A stretch of 64,000 bases of DNA from contig JARWIR010000047.1 in the NCBI GenBank assembly GCA_029959085.1, positions 4,960,001 to 5,024,000 on the forward strand, in the 5' to 3' direction. The position numbers were made by a program, and so were the translations under genes. The notes beneath the pieces were generated by a model. That model was not told the origin of the DNA and ran no database searches. It saw only the letters and a list, made by a program, of their open reading frames with translations. Source of the stretch: Nemophila menziesii (taxonomy: Eukaryota > Streptophyta > Magnoliopsida > Boraginales > Hydrophyllaceae). This document shows, in pieces, positions 32,560-44,151 of this stretch (the stretch's first letter is position 1; every line of letters starts with the position of its first letter).

Positions 32560-34740
32560 AAACAAGGATTGAGATAGTTGATCATGCTATTTCACAAAAC
32601 TATGAACAATTCATAATTGTTTCATGGTAAGATCTAATTACAAAATTAAATTAGATAGGTTATATTAGTGTTTTGTTTAAAGAGAATATGTATTAATTGA
32701 TTAAACGATTGACTACTTTCTTCAATTTTACTCTTATTTGGAGTATGAACAATACTCTTATATTTTTATACATGTATAACATAATTTGAGAATATTGTAA
32801 ATGCTTTACCCTTGCCAAAACGCTTAAAACCTTATAATGCTTAATATGTGGTCATTTCCGAGGCCGAGGTAGCGCCCGAAAATTTGTTCTTCATTTTAAT
32901 TGCACTTTTAGTCCCTATATTATGAAAAGACTTCCCCGATATTCGAAAACCAATTTGTTTAAATTTGTGGTGAGTATGTGTAGCTCATGGTTTTTCTGTG
33001 TTATATATCTATATGTTTAATTTTTTGCCTTTTATATATGTGTTTTAAAATATATGTAGAAATTGTGTAACTCTATCATCACCCCTGGGTTTTGGTCACT
33101 CCAATTCTTTTTTGCAAAATTCAATTTGTAATACCTATATAAGTTATGACTATATATTCCAAGATGTGGTACATAAACTGAAGTTGGGGTTATTTTTTAA
33201 TTATGTATTCATCTAATTCAGATCCTAGTCATTAATGGGAGTAAGAAGATTATTAGAGAAAGATATGGGGATTGAGTTATATGCCTTAGATGAGCATAAC
33301 AAACTCATTAAGGAAATAACTGAGAAGGTAAGCGTATGATTTTCTACAAATTGTTTGCAAAAATTGCTGACTGGTCGAGTAGTATATTAGTAAATTCTAA
33401 TTTTGTTAGCGAATATATCTTTGTTTGATTTTGTAATAAATACTTTATTATGTATCTCTATATCTTATAAGAATATTTAGATTCTCTATTTATATTTTGT
33501 TTATTATAATCCGCTAACATAATTTTTTAGGACAATAACACCTGGGGTGCGAAGACTACTAGAAGAAGATATGGGTCTTCTTAAAAACTCTCTAGATCCC
33601 TTCAAGAACTTCATATCTACTCAAATAGATGAGGTATATTAATATTTCTACATGTTTTATCATAATTTTAAAGGATTTCTAGTTTATGAAACAATATATG
33701 ATCAAATCAACAGGTATTTGCCTCTGTGGGCCCAAAGAAGTTGTACAACACCTAAGAAGAAGGTGTTTGTTTAAGAAGCCAATAAGTGTAGATGGAGGAG
33801 ATGAAGATACTGCATTTAATGAAAATCAGTCTGAGATTTCTTCTAAGAAGCCGTCTAAGGTTAGTGATATTTCGATTAAAAAAATAATTTAATGTAAATA
33901 TGTAAGTATTTATTTTATATAAATTGCAGAGTAAACAAGTTTTACGCCTGTATGTGAGAAGCTTGTGTAAAATTTGAGCTCGATTATTAAAGCTTGTGGA
34001 ATGAGGTTTGTTTGTTTGTATTTATTGGGTTTATTATTCAATATTAATGTTGTCTTTTAAAAATTGATCTTGTGGCATTTTTCTATTGATGTAGAGTGTT
34101 CCTCCATCACTTTAAAAGAAAGCAAAGCAGGTGGTTGATGAAAACCGTGAAGATTTCTTGATTAATGAGTTAGAGGAGATTTTATCGAGAGAGGGGCTCT
34201 CTGAAAATCCTTCCCAAAACGGTATTTTTATGTAAAATTCTGATATACATTTATACATTTAATATTTTTTATGAGTTAATGTGATTTTTGGATGTTTTCA
34301 GAGATTAAGGAAGTCAAAAAAGAAAGGAAACAGCGAATGATCTTGAAGGAATTAATTTAGGTAATATTGTGTGGGTTCTCGCTTTCAACTTGTTATATGG
34401 CTCCTCCGAAAACTAAAAGCTCGTGCTAAAGAAGAAGATGATAAATACATTATGAAGAATGTGAATGATAATGATATTATATGGAAGTACCAAAGAAAAA
34501 GGAAGAAAAAGATAAATATATGAAAGAAGAAGAAGAAGAAGAAGAAGAAGAAGAAGAGTATGAAAGTAAGAGTGATAGTGAGATCAAGAGTGAAGAAGAA
34601 TATAATGAAGGTATGTTCACAATCTCTTTCCATAGAAAGAAGCAAGTCCACCTTGAACTTAGAATTATGAAATACACATCCATGAATACGAGCCGGGCAG
34701 ATCATAAACCAGAGATAAACCCCCAAAAAGCAACATGACA
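32560..34740 (+). pseudogene. CHZ/HIRIP3-like histone chaperone pseudogene, copy 7
   Basis: Exons: 33235-33327 (MGVRRLLEKDMGIELYALDE, open to its GTAAGC donor); the second exon of copy 6 is deleted; 33531-33633 ([20 protein letters not shown], open); 33714-33859 (VFASVGPKKL, then TAA; donor AAG/GTTAGT intact); 33930-34005 (1-nt loss breaks the frame before the ancestral stop); about 34097-34221 (VPPSLKESKAG-like, then ELEEILSREGLSENPSQN); 34302 onward ([10 protein letters not shown], shifted LEGINLGNIV, acidic tail, (GAA)n). First and third exons are the best evidence for the N-terminal motif. Upstream, 32560-33234 is homologous to the other copies' 5' region. Not functional. Confidence 0.75.
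34527..34558 (+). repeat. Short (GAA)n tract in chaperone tail
   Basis: About 32 bp of uninterrupted GAA coding a glutamate run inside the open frame 34481-34738 (MEVPKKKEEKDKYMKEEEE...). It represents the unexpanded state of the tract. Confidence 0.9.
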
Positions 34741-35040
34741 GCTCTAAATGCACATGTAATAGTGTCAAAATGTAAAGAAACACGTTAAGATGGATCAACG
34801 ACTTTTAAGTTGGAAAAATAGGATTGATATAATTGTAGGAAAGACCATTATCTCAAAAAATCTCAACTCATTTTGAAGTACAAAATATGAAACTTGATAG
34901 CTAATATTATATTGATAACGGCCTTTTATATGGCATACAATACCTGTTAGTGTTATAGACAATTTAGCTTTAACGTCATCGAGGATGACCCTGAAAGACA
35001 ATAGATCTTTACTCATAGAATTCTCTGACACACAACAAAT

Positions 35041-35271
35041 GTGATAATTGAAGAAGGTTTTGACATAAAACCAAGCACACCCTGTGGTTTTCTTCTTGTC
35101 GTAGTAAACACACACCCTCGAAGTGTTATTATGACTAAAGTCAAAATAATAACAAGATGCACATGCATTCTTTGCGAAAGCGCATATGATTTTTTCACAT
35201 TAGTTCATTACAAACAAATTCATCAAATAAATTTGAAGTACGTGAATATCAATGGTGGGGAGAAGATGTAA
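35041..35271 (+). other. Conserved short reading frame of unknown identity, copy 5
   Basis: Open frame VIIEEGFDIKPSTPCGFLL, then VNTHPRSVIMTKVKI, then RCTCILCESAYDFFTLVHY, ending NINGGEKM where a TAA replaces the Tyr codon of other copies. The start codon is GTG in this alignment, so the true start or upstream exon is unknown. No recognised domain. Confidence 0.4.
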
Positions 35272-36346
35272 AAACTTAAAAACTAAGGCCAATAAAATGT
35301 GATTTGCAAATCGGATTCACTAGCGTGCTCAACTAACCATGTAATAGTATAGAAATTTACCTCAGAAACATGTATACGTTTACAACGAGTATCGTAAAAA
35401 TAACAATATTGTATAATTTAATGACTAAAATCTGGTCATCTTTCACTAATACAATTCTTGATAGCAGCAAATAAACAATGGTATTCTTGGGGATTGAAAT
35501 TATTACGATCATTCTTTATGAATTCTCTCAACACTGTATATATATATTGACAATAAAAAAATTAAACCACAAGCCAAACAAAATAATTCATAATGAACGA
35601 TAAACTAAAATATCACCTATAAACAAACAAAATGGTAAGAGATAAAAATATTACAACTAATAAAAACAATATGTTAGCGTTAAAAATTCAATTTGGTTGA
35701 AAAATACCTGCCAAACATAAATTAGGTACTTAACCTAATTTTACAGCTTTTATGAGATAAAAATATACTTAATACACTTTGAAAACGTAATTAAAGATTA
35801 AGATGAAATAAGAATATATGACATACGAAAAACAGAAGTATAAACTATTAGAATACTGATTAGAAAAAGATAAACTTTTAACTATATACAAAAATTTAGA
35901 CAATAATAGGTATGATCAATAAAATTTTGTTTGACTAACAATTCAACAGTTAGTTAAAAAAATGGTTTTTTTATCACACTACATTGGTGTTTATATTCAT
36001 AGATCAATTATGTACAAGTTACTAACAAAGCCAGAGTGATATAATACTTGAAAAAGGAATTTGAAGGATTTGATAGCTTAAGAATTTTTGTAGTAATCAT
36101 GTAGCTACTGAATAAATTCAAAATTTAGATTAAAAAAACACGCATAATTTAATGAAGTATATGATCAAAACTCTAGTTTATTTATTACTTGACTCAAGTG
36201 ACAAGAAAAAAATATGAAGCTCAACAATTATTATTTTATTGAAGTTATTTTTACTGATGATATAATAATTAGTGGTAAGCTGATTTAAAGATGTTTTGGG
36301 TCAATATTCTGGAAAAAAAATACAAGAGATTACATCTGGATATGAG

Positions 36347-36635
36347 CAAATTTGTTTCTAGGCTACATATTTCAAAATGTCTATTTCTAGGCCAAAGATA
36401 TTATAAATGATTTTTTTGAATATCTTTGACTAAACCATCCAAAAGAAATTGTTTTAGCCTAAAATTGGTTATTTTGAAACACTCATATTTAATAGACACA
36501 TGCAAGTTAGATTATAAAATTATTTATTTTTTGATTGGGTTAATTAAATGGTATAAAAATGATCATTCTGAATATAATTGGCCAAAAAAATATGATTTGA
36601 AATGTTTGGCCTAAAAAAGCCTAAAACAGAATTTG
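36347..36635. mobile_element. Palindromic MITE-like element, copy 3
   Basis: About 289 bp, same termini and inner pairs as 31321-31608. The centre of the 36-bp palindrome is degraded here (ATGATCATT changed to ATGATTTTT). Confidence 0.55.
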
Positions 36636-37557
36636 TAGAGTTAGATATTATTTAAGGAAAATACTTCAATAGTGTATGGTGTAATACCAATCGTATTATG
36701 AAATATACCCATTTTTGAAAAATTCCTCCATCCAATATTGGATAATCATACACCAATTATAATAATACACATACCCTAATTAGAGGAACTACGTAGTTAA
36801 TTTAATGACACGTATTTTATCAATATGATTGATGGTTATGAATTTAAAATTCGACCAGCTAATACAGTTACCTCTGGACTTAAACTTCATAAATATGATC
36901 ATTAAAATTAACTTTACTTTTTGATGGACTACCGAGCCCATATACTAACCTAGCCCACCAACTGGGTATTTCCTTATGACAGAAAAATATAATATTTTAG
37001 TAAAAAGTATTATTGACCATTGAAATGAATACTTCTGAAATAAATTTTTTATTTTTATAAATTTTTAGATCTACCTTTCTCAAACGACTTGGAATCCTTC
37101 CATCTTTATTGTGAAGTGAAGGTGTTTAATCCTTCTCTATCCTCTCTGACATCAATTTCATTACCTATAAACATCATAGGTACTTTATTAAGTTTTAAAT
37201 ATTGTATGTATATCCAGATTCTATTTCTTTTAGGTATATCCGATTAGGTTTAATATTTTAATATTGAATTGAAAAAATGTAATTTAACTAATTATGATTA
37301 ATTTTTAAGCAACTGAGTATATTTTAATTCAATTTTTGAAAATATTATATACATATACAAGTTCAATTTTTTTCTTAATAATTAAAAAAATCGGATAAAA
37401 TACTGTGATGATAATAACTTGATAATTCTCAGATGGGATTTAATTTTGAAAATAAATATATTGTTTATTGATAATGTTTAATATATATTATTGTGTTTTT
37501 TCACAGATTTATTATAACTTTGAGATTCCTACCAATAATAAAAATAATTATCAACCA

Positions 37558-39809
37558 AACAAGGATAGAGATCGTTGATCATGCTATTTCACAAAACTAT
37601 GAACAATTCATAATTGTTTCATGGTAAAATCTAATTACTAAATTAAATTAGATAGGTTATATTAGTGTTTTGTTTAAAGTGAATATGTATTAATTGATTA
37701 AACGATTGACTACTTTCTTCAATTTTACTCTAATTTGGAGTATGAACAATACTCTTATATTCTTATACATGTATAACATAATTTGAGAATATTGTAAATG
37801 CTTTACCCTTGCCAAAACGCTTAAAACCTTATAATGCTTAATATGTGGTCATTTCCTAGGCGGAGGTAGCCCCCGAAAATTTGTTATTCATTTTAATTGC
37901 ACTTTTGGTCCCTATATTATGCAAAGACTTCCCCGATATTCGAAAACCAATTTGTTTAAATTTGTGGTGAGTATGTGTAGCTCATGGTTTTTCTGTGTTA
38001 GATATCTATATGTTTAATTTTTTGCCTTTTATATATGTGTTTTAAAATATATGTAGAAATTGTGTAACTCTATCATCACCCTTGGGTTTTGGTCACTCCA
38101 ATTCTTTTTTGCAAAATTCAATTTGTAATACCTATTTAAGTTATGACTATATTTTCCAAGATGTGGTACATAAACTGAAGTTGGGGTTATTTTTTAATTA
38201 TGTGTTCATCTAATTCAGATCCTTGTCTTTAATGGGAGTAAGAAGATTATTAGAGAAAGATATGGGGATTGAGTTATATGCCTTAGATGAGCATAAGAAA
38301 CTCATTAAGGAAATAATTGAGAAGGTAAGCGTATGATTTTCTACAAATTGTTTGCAAAAATTGCTGACTGGTCGAGTAGTATATTAGTAAATTCTAATTT
38401 TGTTAGCGTATATATCTTTGTTTGATTTTGTAATAAATACTTTATTATGTATCTCTATATCTTATAAGAATATTTAGATTCTCTATTTATATTTTGTTTA
38501 TTATAATCCGCGAACATAATTTTTTAGGACAATAACACCTGGGGTGCGAAGAGTACTAGAAGAAGATATGGGGCTTCTTAAAAACTCTCTAGATCCCTTT
38601 AAGAACTTCATATCTACTCAAATAGATGAGGTATATTAATATTTCTACATGTTTTATCATAATTTTAAAGGATTTCTAGTTTATGAAACTATATATGATT
38701 AAATCAACAGGTATTTGCCTCTGTGGGCCCAAAGAAGTCGTACAACACCTAAAAAGAAGGTGTTTGTTTAAGAAGCCAATAAGTGTAGATAGATGAGATG
38801 AAGATACTGCATTTGATGAAAATCAGTCTGAGATATCTTCTAAGAAGCCTTCTAAGGCTAGTGATATTTCGATTAAAAAAATAATTTAATGTAAATATGT
38901 AAGTATTTATTTTATATAAATTGCAGAGTAAACAAGTTTTTACTCCTGTATATGAGAAGCTTGTGTAAAATTTGAGGTCGATTATTAAAGCTTGTGGAAT
39001 GAGGTTTGTTTGTTTGTATTTATTGGGTTTATTATTCAATATTAATGTTTTCTTTTAAAAATTGATCTTGTGGCATTTTTCTATTGATGTAGAGTGTTCC
39101 TCCATCACTTTACAAGAAAGCAAAGCAGGTGGTTGATGAAAACCATGAAGATTTCTTGATTAATGAGTTAGAGGAGATTTTATCGAGAGAGGGGCTCTCT
39201 GAAAATCCTTCCCAAAACGGTATTTTTATGTAAAATTCTGATATACATTTAATATTTTTTATGATTTAATGTGATTTTTGGATGTTTTCAGAGATTAAGG
39301 AGGTCAAAAAAGAAAGGAAACAGCGAATGATCTTGAAGGAATTAATTTAGGTAATATTGTGTGGGTTCTCGCTTTCAACTTGTTATATGGCTCCTCCGAA
39401 AACCAAAAGCTCTTGCTAAAGAAGAAGATGATAAATACATTATGAAGAATGTGAATGATAATGATGTAGAAGATGATGATGATATTATATGGAAGTACCA
39501 AAGTAAAAGGAAGAAAAAGAAAAAAATATGAAAGAAGAAGAAGAAGAAGAAGAAGAAGAAGAAGAAGAAGAAGAAAAAGAAGAAGAAGAAGAAGAAGAAG
39601 AAGAAGAAGAAGAAGAAGAAGAAGAAGAGTATGAAAGTGAGAGTGATAGTGAGATCAAGAGTGAAGAAGAATATAATGAAGGTATGTTCACAATCTCTTT
39701 CCATAGAAAGAAGCAAGTCCACCTTGAACTTAGAATTATGAAATACACATCCATGAATACGAGCCGGGCAGATCATAAACCAGAGATAAACCCCCAAAAA
39801 GCAACATGA
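37558..39809 (+). pseudogene. CHZ/HIRIP3-like histone chaperone pseudogene, copy 8
   Basis: Very similar to copy 7. Exons: 38232-38334 (MGVRRLLEKDMG..., open), 38528-38630 ([20 protein letters not shown]), 38711-38856 (VGPKKS, then TAA; donor GT changed to GC), 38927-39003 (YEKLV-stop-NLRSIIKACGM), about 39095-39219 (VPPSLYKKAKQVVDENHEDF then LINELEEILSREGL, open), 39292 onward ([10 protein letters not shown], shift, acidic tail with expanded (GAA)n). The second exon is missing as in copy 7. Shared lesions show that copies 7 and 8 descend from one recently duplicated unit. Confidence 0.75.
39531..39628 (+). repeat. Expanded (GAA)n tract, about 32 triplets
   Basis: 98 bp of GAA repeats with one GAAAAA interruption near 39573. 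The run stays in the glutamate frame, giving a long poly-Glu/Lys segment in the frame 39528-39809. The near-identical copy 7 has only about 32 bp, so the expansion postdates that duplication. Confidence 0.9.
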
Positions 39810-40183
39810 CAGCTCTAAATGCACATGTAATAGTGTCAAAATGTAAAGAAACACGTTAAGATGGATCAACGACTTTTAAGTTGGAAAAATAGGATTGATA
39901 TAATTGTAGGAAAGACCATTATCTGAAAAAATCTCAACTCATTTTGAAGTACAAAATATGAAACTTGATAGCTAATATTATATTGATAACGGCCTTTTAT
40001 ATGGCATACAATACCTGTTAGCGTTATAGACAATTTACCTTTAACGTCATCGAGGATGACCCTGAAAGACAATAGATCGTTACTCATAGAATTCTCTGAC
40101 ACACAACAAATGTGATAATTGAAGAAGGTTTTGACATAAAACCAAGCACACCCTGTGGTTTTCTTCTTGTCGTAGTAAACACA
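39810..40183. repeat. Start of fourth 5-kb unit spacer, truncated
   Basis: Follows 34741-35105 closely, then ends abruptly after 'gtcgtagtaaacacaac' at about 40180-40183, inside the conserved short frame. The gypsy element begins at that point. Confidence 0.8.
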
Positions 40184-42452
40184 ACTTCACTGGAGTTTTC
40201 TCTGATTTCTGAAGTCCAAGTCTCTCGAACACGGACTTAGGCATAAGATTCACGCCAGAACCCACATCGTACATCACTTTCACCTTGAGCATGCCATGTA
40301 ATTGAATAGGAAGGTTGAAACTTACCGGATCTTTAAGCTTCAGAGGTAGCTCTTTCTCACTTCTTCTCAAAACCCTCAGGTTCTCTCTCGGGATCTCTAC
40401 ACTCGCCTCTTTCTCAGGAATAACTTGCGTGAACACTTGTTGCGGTGTAAGTCCTTTCTTTGCGATCTCAAGCATTTGGGCGTTGATATTTTCAGGTTGG
40501 TATGCCTCTACAAATGTCTTGAGAACAGTGTCATCCTTAGGATTTGTATCAGGAATAGTTGATGACTCTGGTTGAACAATAGGTGGCGATTCCACCTTCT
40601 CTTCTTCCTTCTCTTCTAGCACAGCAGGTGCCACTTCATCTTTCGATTCCTCTTTCTCTTTAGCCAACTCAGCTGCATATTCCACTACTGATCGAATCTC
40701 CTCCTGCACCTTCCTCAATAGCTTTATGAACTCGTCTTTCTCTTGATCGTCCTCCATATACACTTCAGAACAGTCAGATTCCTCAGGGTTAGACTTGGTT
40801 GGTTCTTCTTCAGTACTTGGAACCTCCACGGCACTAATGGCAGCATGTGGTGCTTCCTCTTTCGCTTTTTCAATCTCAAGGCAGATAGCCTTGCAAGCTT
40901 TGAACCCATCATTGTCTTCACCTCCTTCGATTGCCTTTACTTCCTTTTGTTCAACAACACTTGTTAATACTTTGTTTAACTGTGTCATTTGAGTGGTTAG
41001 CATCTGAAGTATGGCATCGTGTCCTCTAAACTTCTCTTCTTGAGCATTTATAGTTGTGTTCAAACGGTCTAGAGCTTGTACTATCTGTGTATTGTCCATA
41101 GATCCTTCTTGCGGATATTGAGGTAAAGCTTTCTGATCTAGGGAATCGGTATAGGCATCTTGAGCAGGTTGTTGTGGAGGAGCAGGTCTATTTTGATATT
41201 GACTTTGGTACTGACCTCTCTGTTGGTAAGAGTTGTTCTTGGGTCGAGGTTGATAATAACCAGGATTAGCGGCCCCTTGCGGATTTGAATACTGCATACC
41301 CAGATGGTTGCGGTTGCCCCATCGGTTAGATATGAAGTAAACAGATTGCGGATTTGATTCGCACTCTTTCCATGAATGATCGTTAACTCCACATTGTTGA
41401 CAACCTTGCGCTTCTTGTACTACCTTTGTGGCAGCTATATTTCTCTCCATCGCGATTCTCAGCTCCTTGATTTGATTTTCTAAAGAGGATATTTGAGCTG
41501 AGTTCGCAGTTTATGCGTCTAAACGAAGCGTTCCTCGGGTCCTTGCTACAGAAGCTCGCGTTGAAGGCCAACTTCTTTCTTGTTCCATAATATTTTCCAA
41601 CACCTCGGAAGCTTCATTGTGATTCATGGACACAAAATTACCCTTTCCAATGTTATCCACCTTTTCTCTACCTTTATCATTAAGACCTTCATAGAACATA
41701 GCAAGTTGTAGAGCAGGTGTGTAACCATGGAGCGGACATCTAATTAATTTTTGTTGAAACCGTGTCCATGCTTCTCCCACTGTTTCTCCATCTTCTTGGC
41801 AAAATCTTGCAAACTCGGCTTGATCTTTAAGTCTCATGCTTTTCGGATAAAATCGGTTAAAGAATGCGGCTTGAAGTTCTCTCCAAGAATGAATGGTTCC
41901 ATGTGGTTGTCTTTCTAGCCAATCGCTAGCTCTTCCGGTCAAGAAAAACAAAAACATATGACAATACATTTGCTCGCGTGTAATGCCAGGAGTAATGTAG
42001 GCATCACAAATCTGCATGAACTTCTGAATCGCTTTTACCGGATCTTGTATTGATGTACCAGTGTAGAGTCCGAAACTTTGAAATTGACTAAGCATACCCG
42101 GATCGGGTCTAAATTTGATATTCGGAATCTCAGGAGGGCGGTAACCGATGGGTTGAACATGGAATGGTACATTAAGGCCAGGTAGATCTTGTTAAACTCG
42201 GTTCTGTTGATTATTAAGGTTATTCGGCCCATTACCTCCTCCTACTGGTAGTTGTACACCATCTTGTCCACCAGGTGGTGGATCTTGTTGTTGTCCACCT
42301 TGTTGATTCTGCACTCCACCAAGTGGTGGTCCAAGTGGTGGATCTCGTTGGGATGCCATAAATCTTCTCAAGGCTCTTTCCTCACGAACTCGTTTGTTGT
42401 AAGGTCTGAAGCTCCTCTCAGGCTCCGATAAGGGAGGCCAAGAATTAAACAC
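40184..42452 (-). pseudogene. gag: Ty3/gypsy (Athila/Tat-like) gag with protease start, truncated
   Basis: One minus-strand frame runs from 42452 down to the break at about 40183, interrupted only by TAA at 42192-42194 and TAA at 41511-41513. It starts FNSWPPLSEPERSFRPYNKR after a GTG codon; the first in-frame ATG is at 42357-42359. The retrotransposon gag domain lies at about 42090-41640 (DPVKAIQKFMQICDAYITPG ... WRELQAAFFNRFYP). A CCHC knuckle CQQCGVNDHSWKEC is at about 41400, then Gln/Pro-rich and long acidic segments. It ends with a retropepsin-like active site, VMYDVGSGVNLMPKSVFERL, near 40250. RT, RNase H and integrase are lost. Two stops in about 750 codons indicate a fairly young relic. 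Confidence 0.85.
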
Positions 42453-42588
42453 TGTGAAACCTGAAAAAGACTAAAGCAAACCCAAGCGTAAAACTGGAAA
42501 AATAAAAACTAAACTAAAAACTGAAGAGTAAAAACTAATTAAAAACTAAAACTCGAAATAGATAACCCACACGCTAACGAGACACAAG
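42453..42588 (-). other. Untranslated leader between PBS and gag
   Basis: A-rich on the plus strand (aaaactaaaac-type repeats), no reading frame. Typical position of a retroelement leader. Confidence 0.6.
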
Positions 42589-42606
42589 TCCCCGGCAGCG
42601 GCGCCA
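42589..42606 (-). other. Primer binding site (tRNA-Asp)
   Basis: The plus strand reads TCCCCGGCAGCGGCGCCA, matching the plant tRNA-Asp 3' end plus CCA at 17 of 18 positions. It lies 6 nt from the LTR edge at 42613. Confidence 0.88.
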
Positions 42607-42612
42607 AAAACT

Positions 42613-44151
42613 TGGTGGTGCCTAGGGTGTGATTAAAATAAGATAAATAAAGCTCAAGAAAGCTACACACTCTCACCCTAGACAGGCACAGTACTGCAAG
42701 TATTACAGGACGTATGCAAGTTTTAATGATAAGTAGAGTTCGTTCTCAGGGACTTCAGTGTGTTAATCGCGTAGGAAACAATAACGAGTAAAAGTAAATA
42801 ACTAGAAGACAGAAAATAAAGCAAATAGAATTCGAGATTAACTAATTAAACTAAGAAAAGTAAAGACAATAAAGTAAATAACTGAGAAGATGGGATGAGA
42901 AGTATAGCTTAGGTTTTGCTAGTATGCACTAATCCTTCTAATTCTATCTATAAATCTAGTTCATAAGGGAGAATATTAGCTCTTGGTAATACTTAGTCAG
43001 GATTCTAAATTCCCCAATCTTACACCTTTAGAGCGACTAATGGGGCTACATCACAACCAAGAAGTGATTTCAAATAGGGTTATCAAACGCCACTAAGGCC
43101 CTAAGCAAATACTGCAATCTTGGTGATACGGTGGTTAAAACAAACCCTAATGACTATCTAGTTAGAAGTATGTTTTGTCAGAACTGCTATCGACACTAGA
43201 CATTATGTGGTGGTTCAATAGTTAAACACCCAGTTACGGTGACCATCTAACTACTATTAAAACAATCCTAAAGTGATCAGTTCTAGGAAAGACATTAAAT
43301 CAAAACACATAAGCAAATATAAAGTAAGTAGCTAATATCAGATTAAAACATATAATTCCCAAAGAAACTTAGATAGAAGAATTAGAATTCATAGTTTATA
43401 CATGATGCAAAACCCAAGCTATGGGAGGTTTAGTTCATACCTGAACGAAATAAACTAAAAGAAATTACAAAAGACATCATCTTGCTCTCTACAATAAACT
43501 GGAAGAATAAAACCTTAAGATCTAATTACTATGAGACAAGGATTAAAAGAGAGGTAGAATTACAAGTGATATAAGGGTGTATTTATAGGTGTTTAGAAGA
43601 CCTAATTCGTTTTCTTGAGGAAGAGGTAAGTTATTGGACTTCTAGCCCAACTCAAATTTGTATGGAAATAAAGATAAACACTGCTGCACCGTTTTGAGCA
43701 TATCTTCTTCGTTATTGGTCCGTTTGAGCTCCATAAGATACCAAAAGAATCGAAACAGAATTATCTAGCCACTAAAGAAGGAAATCTCCAAATTCGTCCT
43801 ACTTCTTAGTAAAAACCGATATCTTTGGACGTGTATGCAGAATCCCAGCTTTAGGCAGCTTTTCCTTTTCCATCTTTTTAGCTTTTGTTTCATTTTCTCC
43901 AATTACCATGCAAATCTCTTTCCATAAGTTGTTGTCTTTGACTTGGACTCTAATTAATCTCCATAATTATCTTTAAAGCTTCACACTAAATAAACAATTA
44001 AACCCAATATGCTCTAAAAATAATAATTCTACAAATCAAGACTCAAAATAGGAAAAGTGCACTAAAACTCAAGAAAATCGACATTATTGACTTCTAAAAC
44101 ACTAAAAATGATGTCTCATGCTAATAATAATCTATCACAAATGAGGAGACA
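42613..44151 (-). mobile_element. 5' LTR of truncated gypsy element A
   Basis: About 1539 bp, TGGTGGTGCC... to ...GAGGAGACA on the plus strand. The homologous solo LTR (56014-57521) ends three bases further, GGAGACATCA, so this LTR has lost the terminal TGA (element sense) where it meets the next LTR. A TATA box and the terminal hairpin are listed separately. Confidence 0.85.
43580..43587 (-). promoter_or_regulatory. LTR TATA box (element A)
   Basis: TATAAATA on the minus strand within the LTR. The same box and context (gggtgtatttatagg on plus) occur in the solo LTR at 56948-56955, supporting a Pol II promoter in this LTR family. Confidence 0.6.

Larger units (their letters stand above)
34741..37557. 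repeat. Spacer of 5-kb unit, copy 3
   Basis: Homologous to 24494-27317 and 29767-32559. It holds the conserved short frame (35041-35271) and a palindromic element (36347-36635, core at 36393-36428 partly decayed). No other gene seen. Confidence 0.75.

Noticed and set aside
40315..40992. Plus-strand frames opposite gag (40315-40575, 40743-40992)
   Set aside because: Antisense shadows of the long gag frame.
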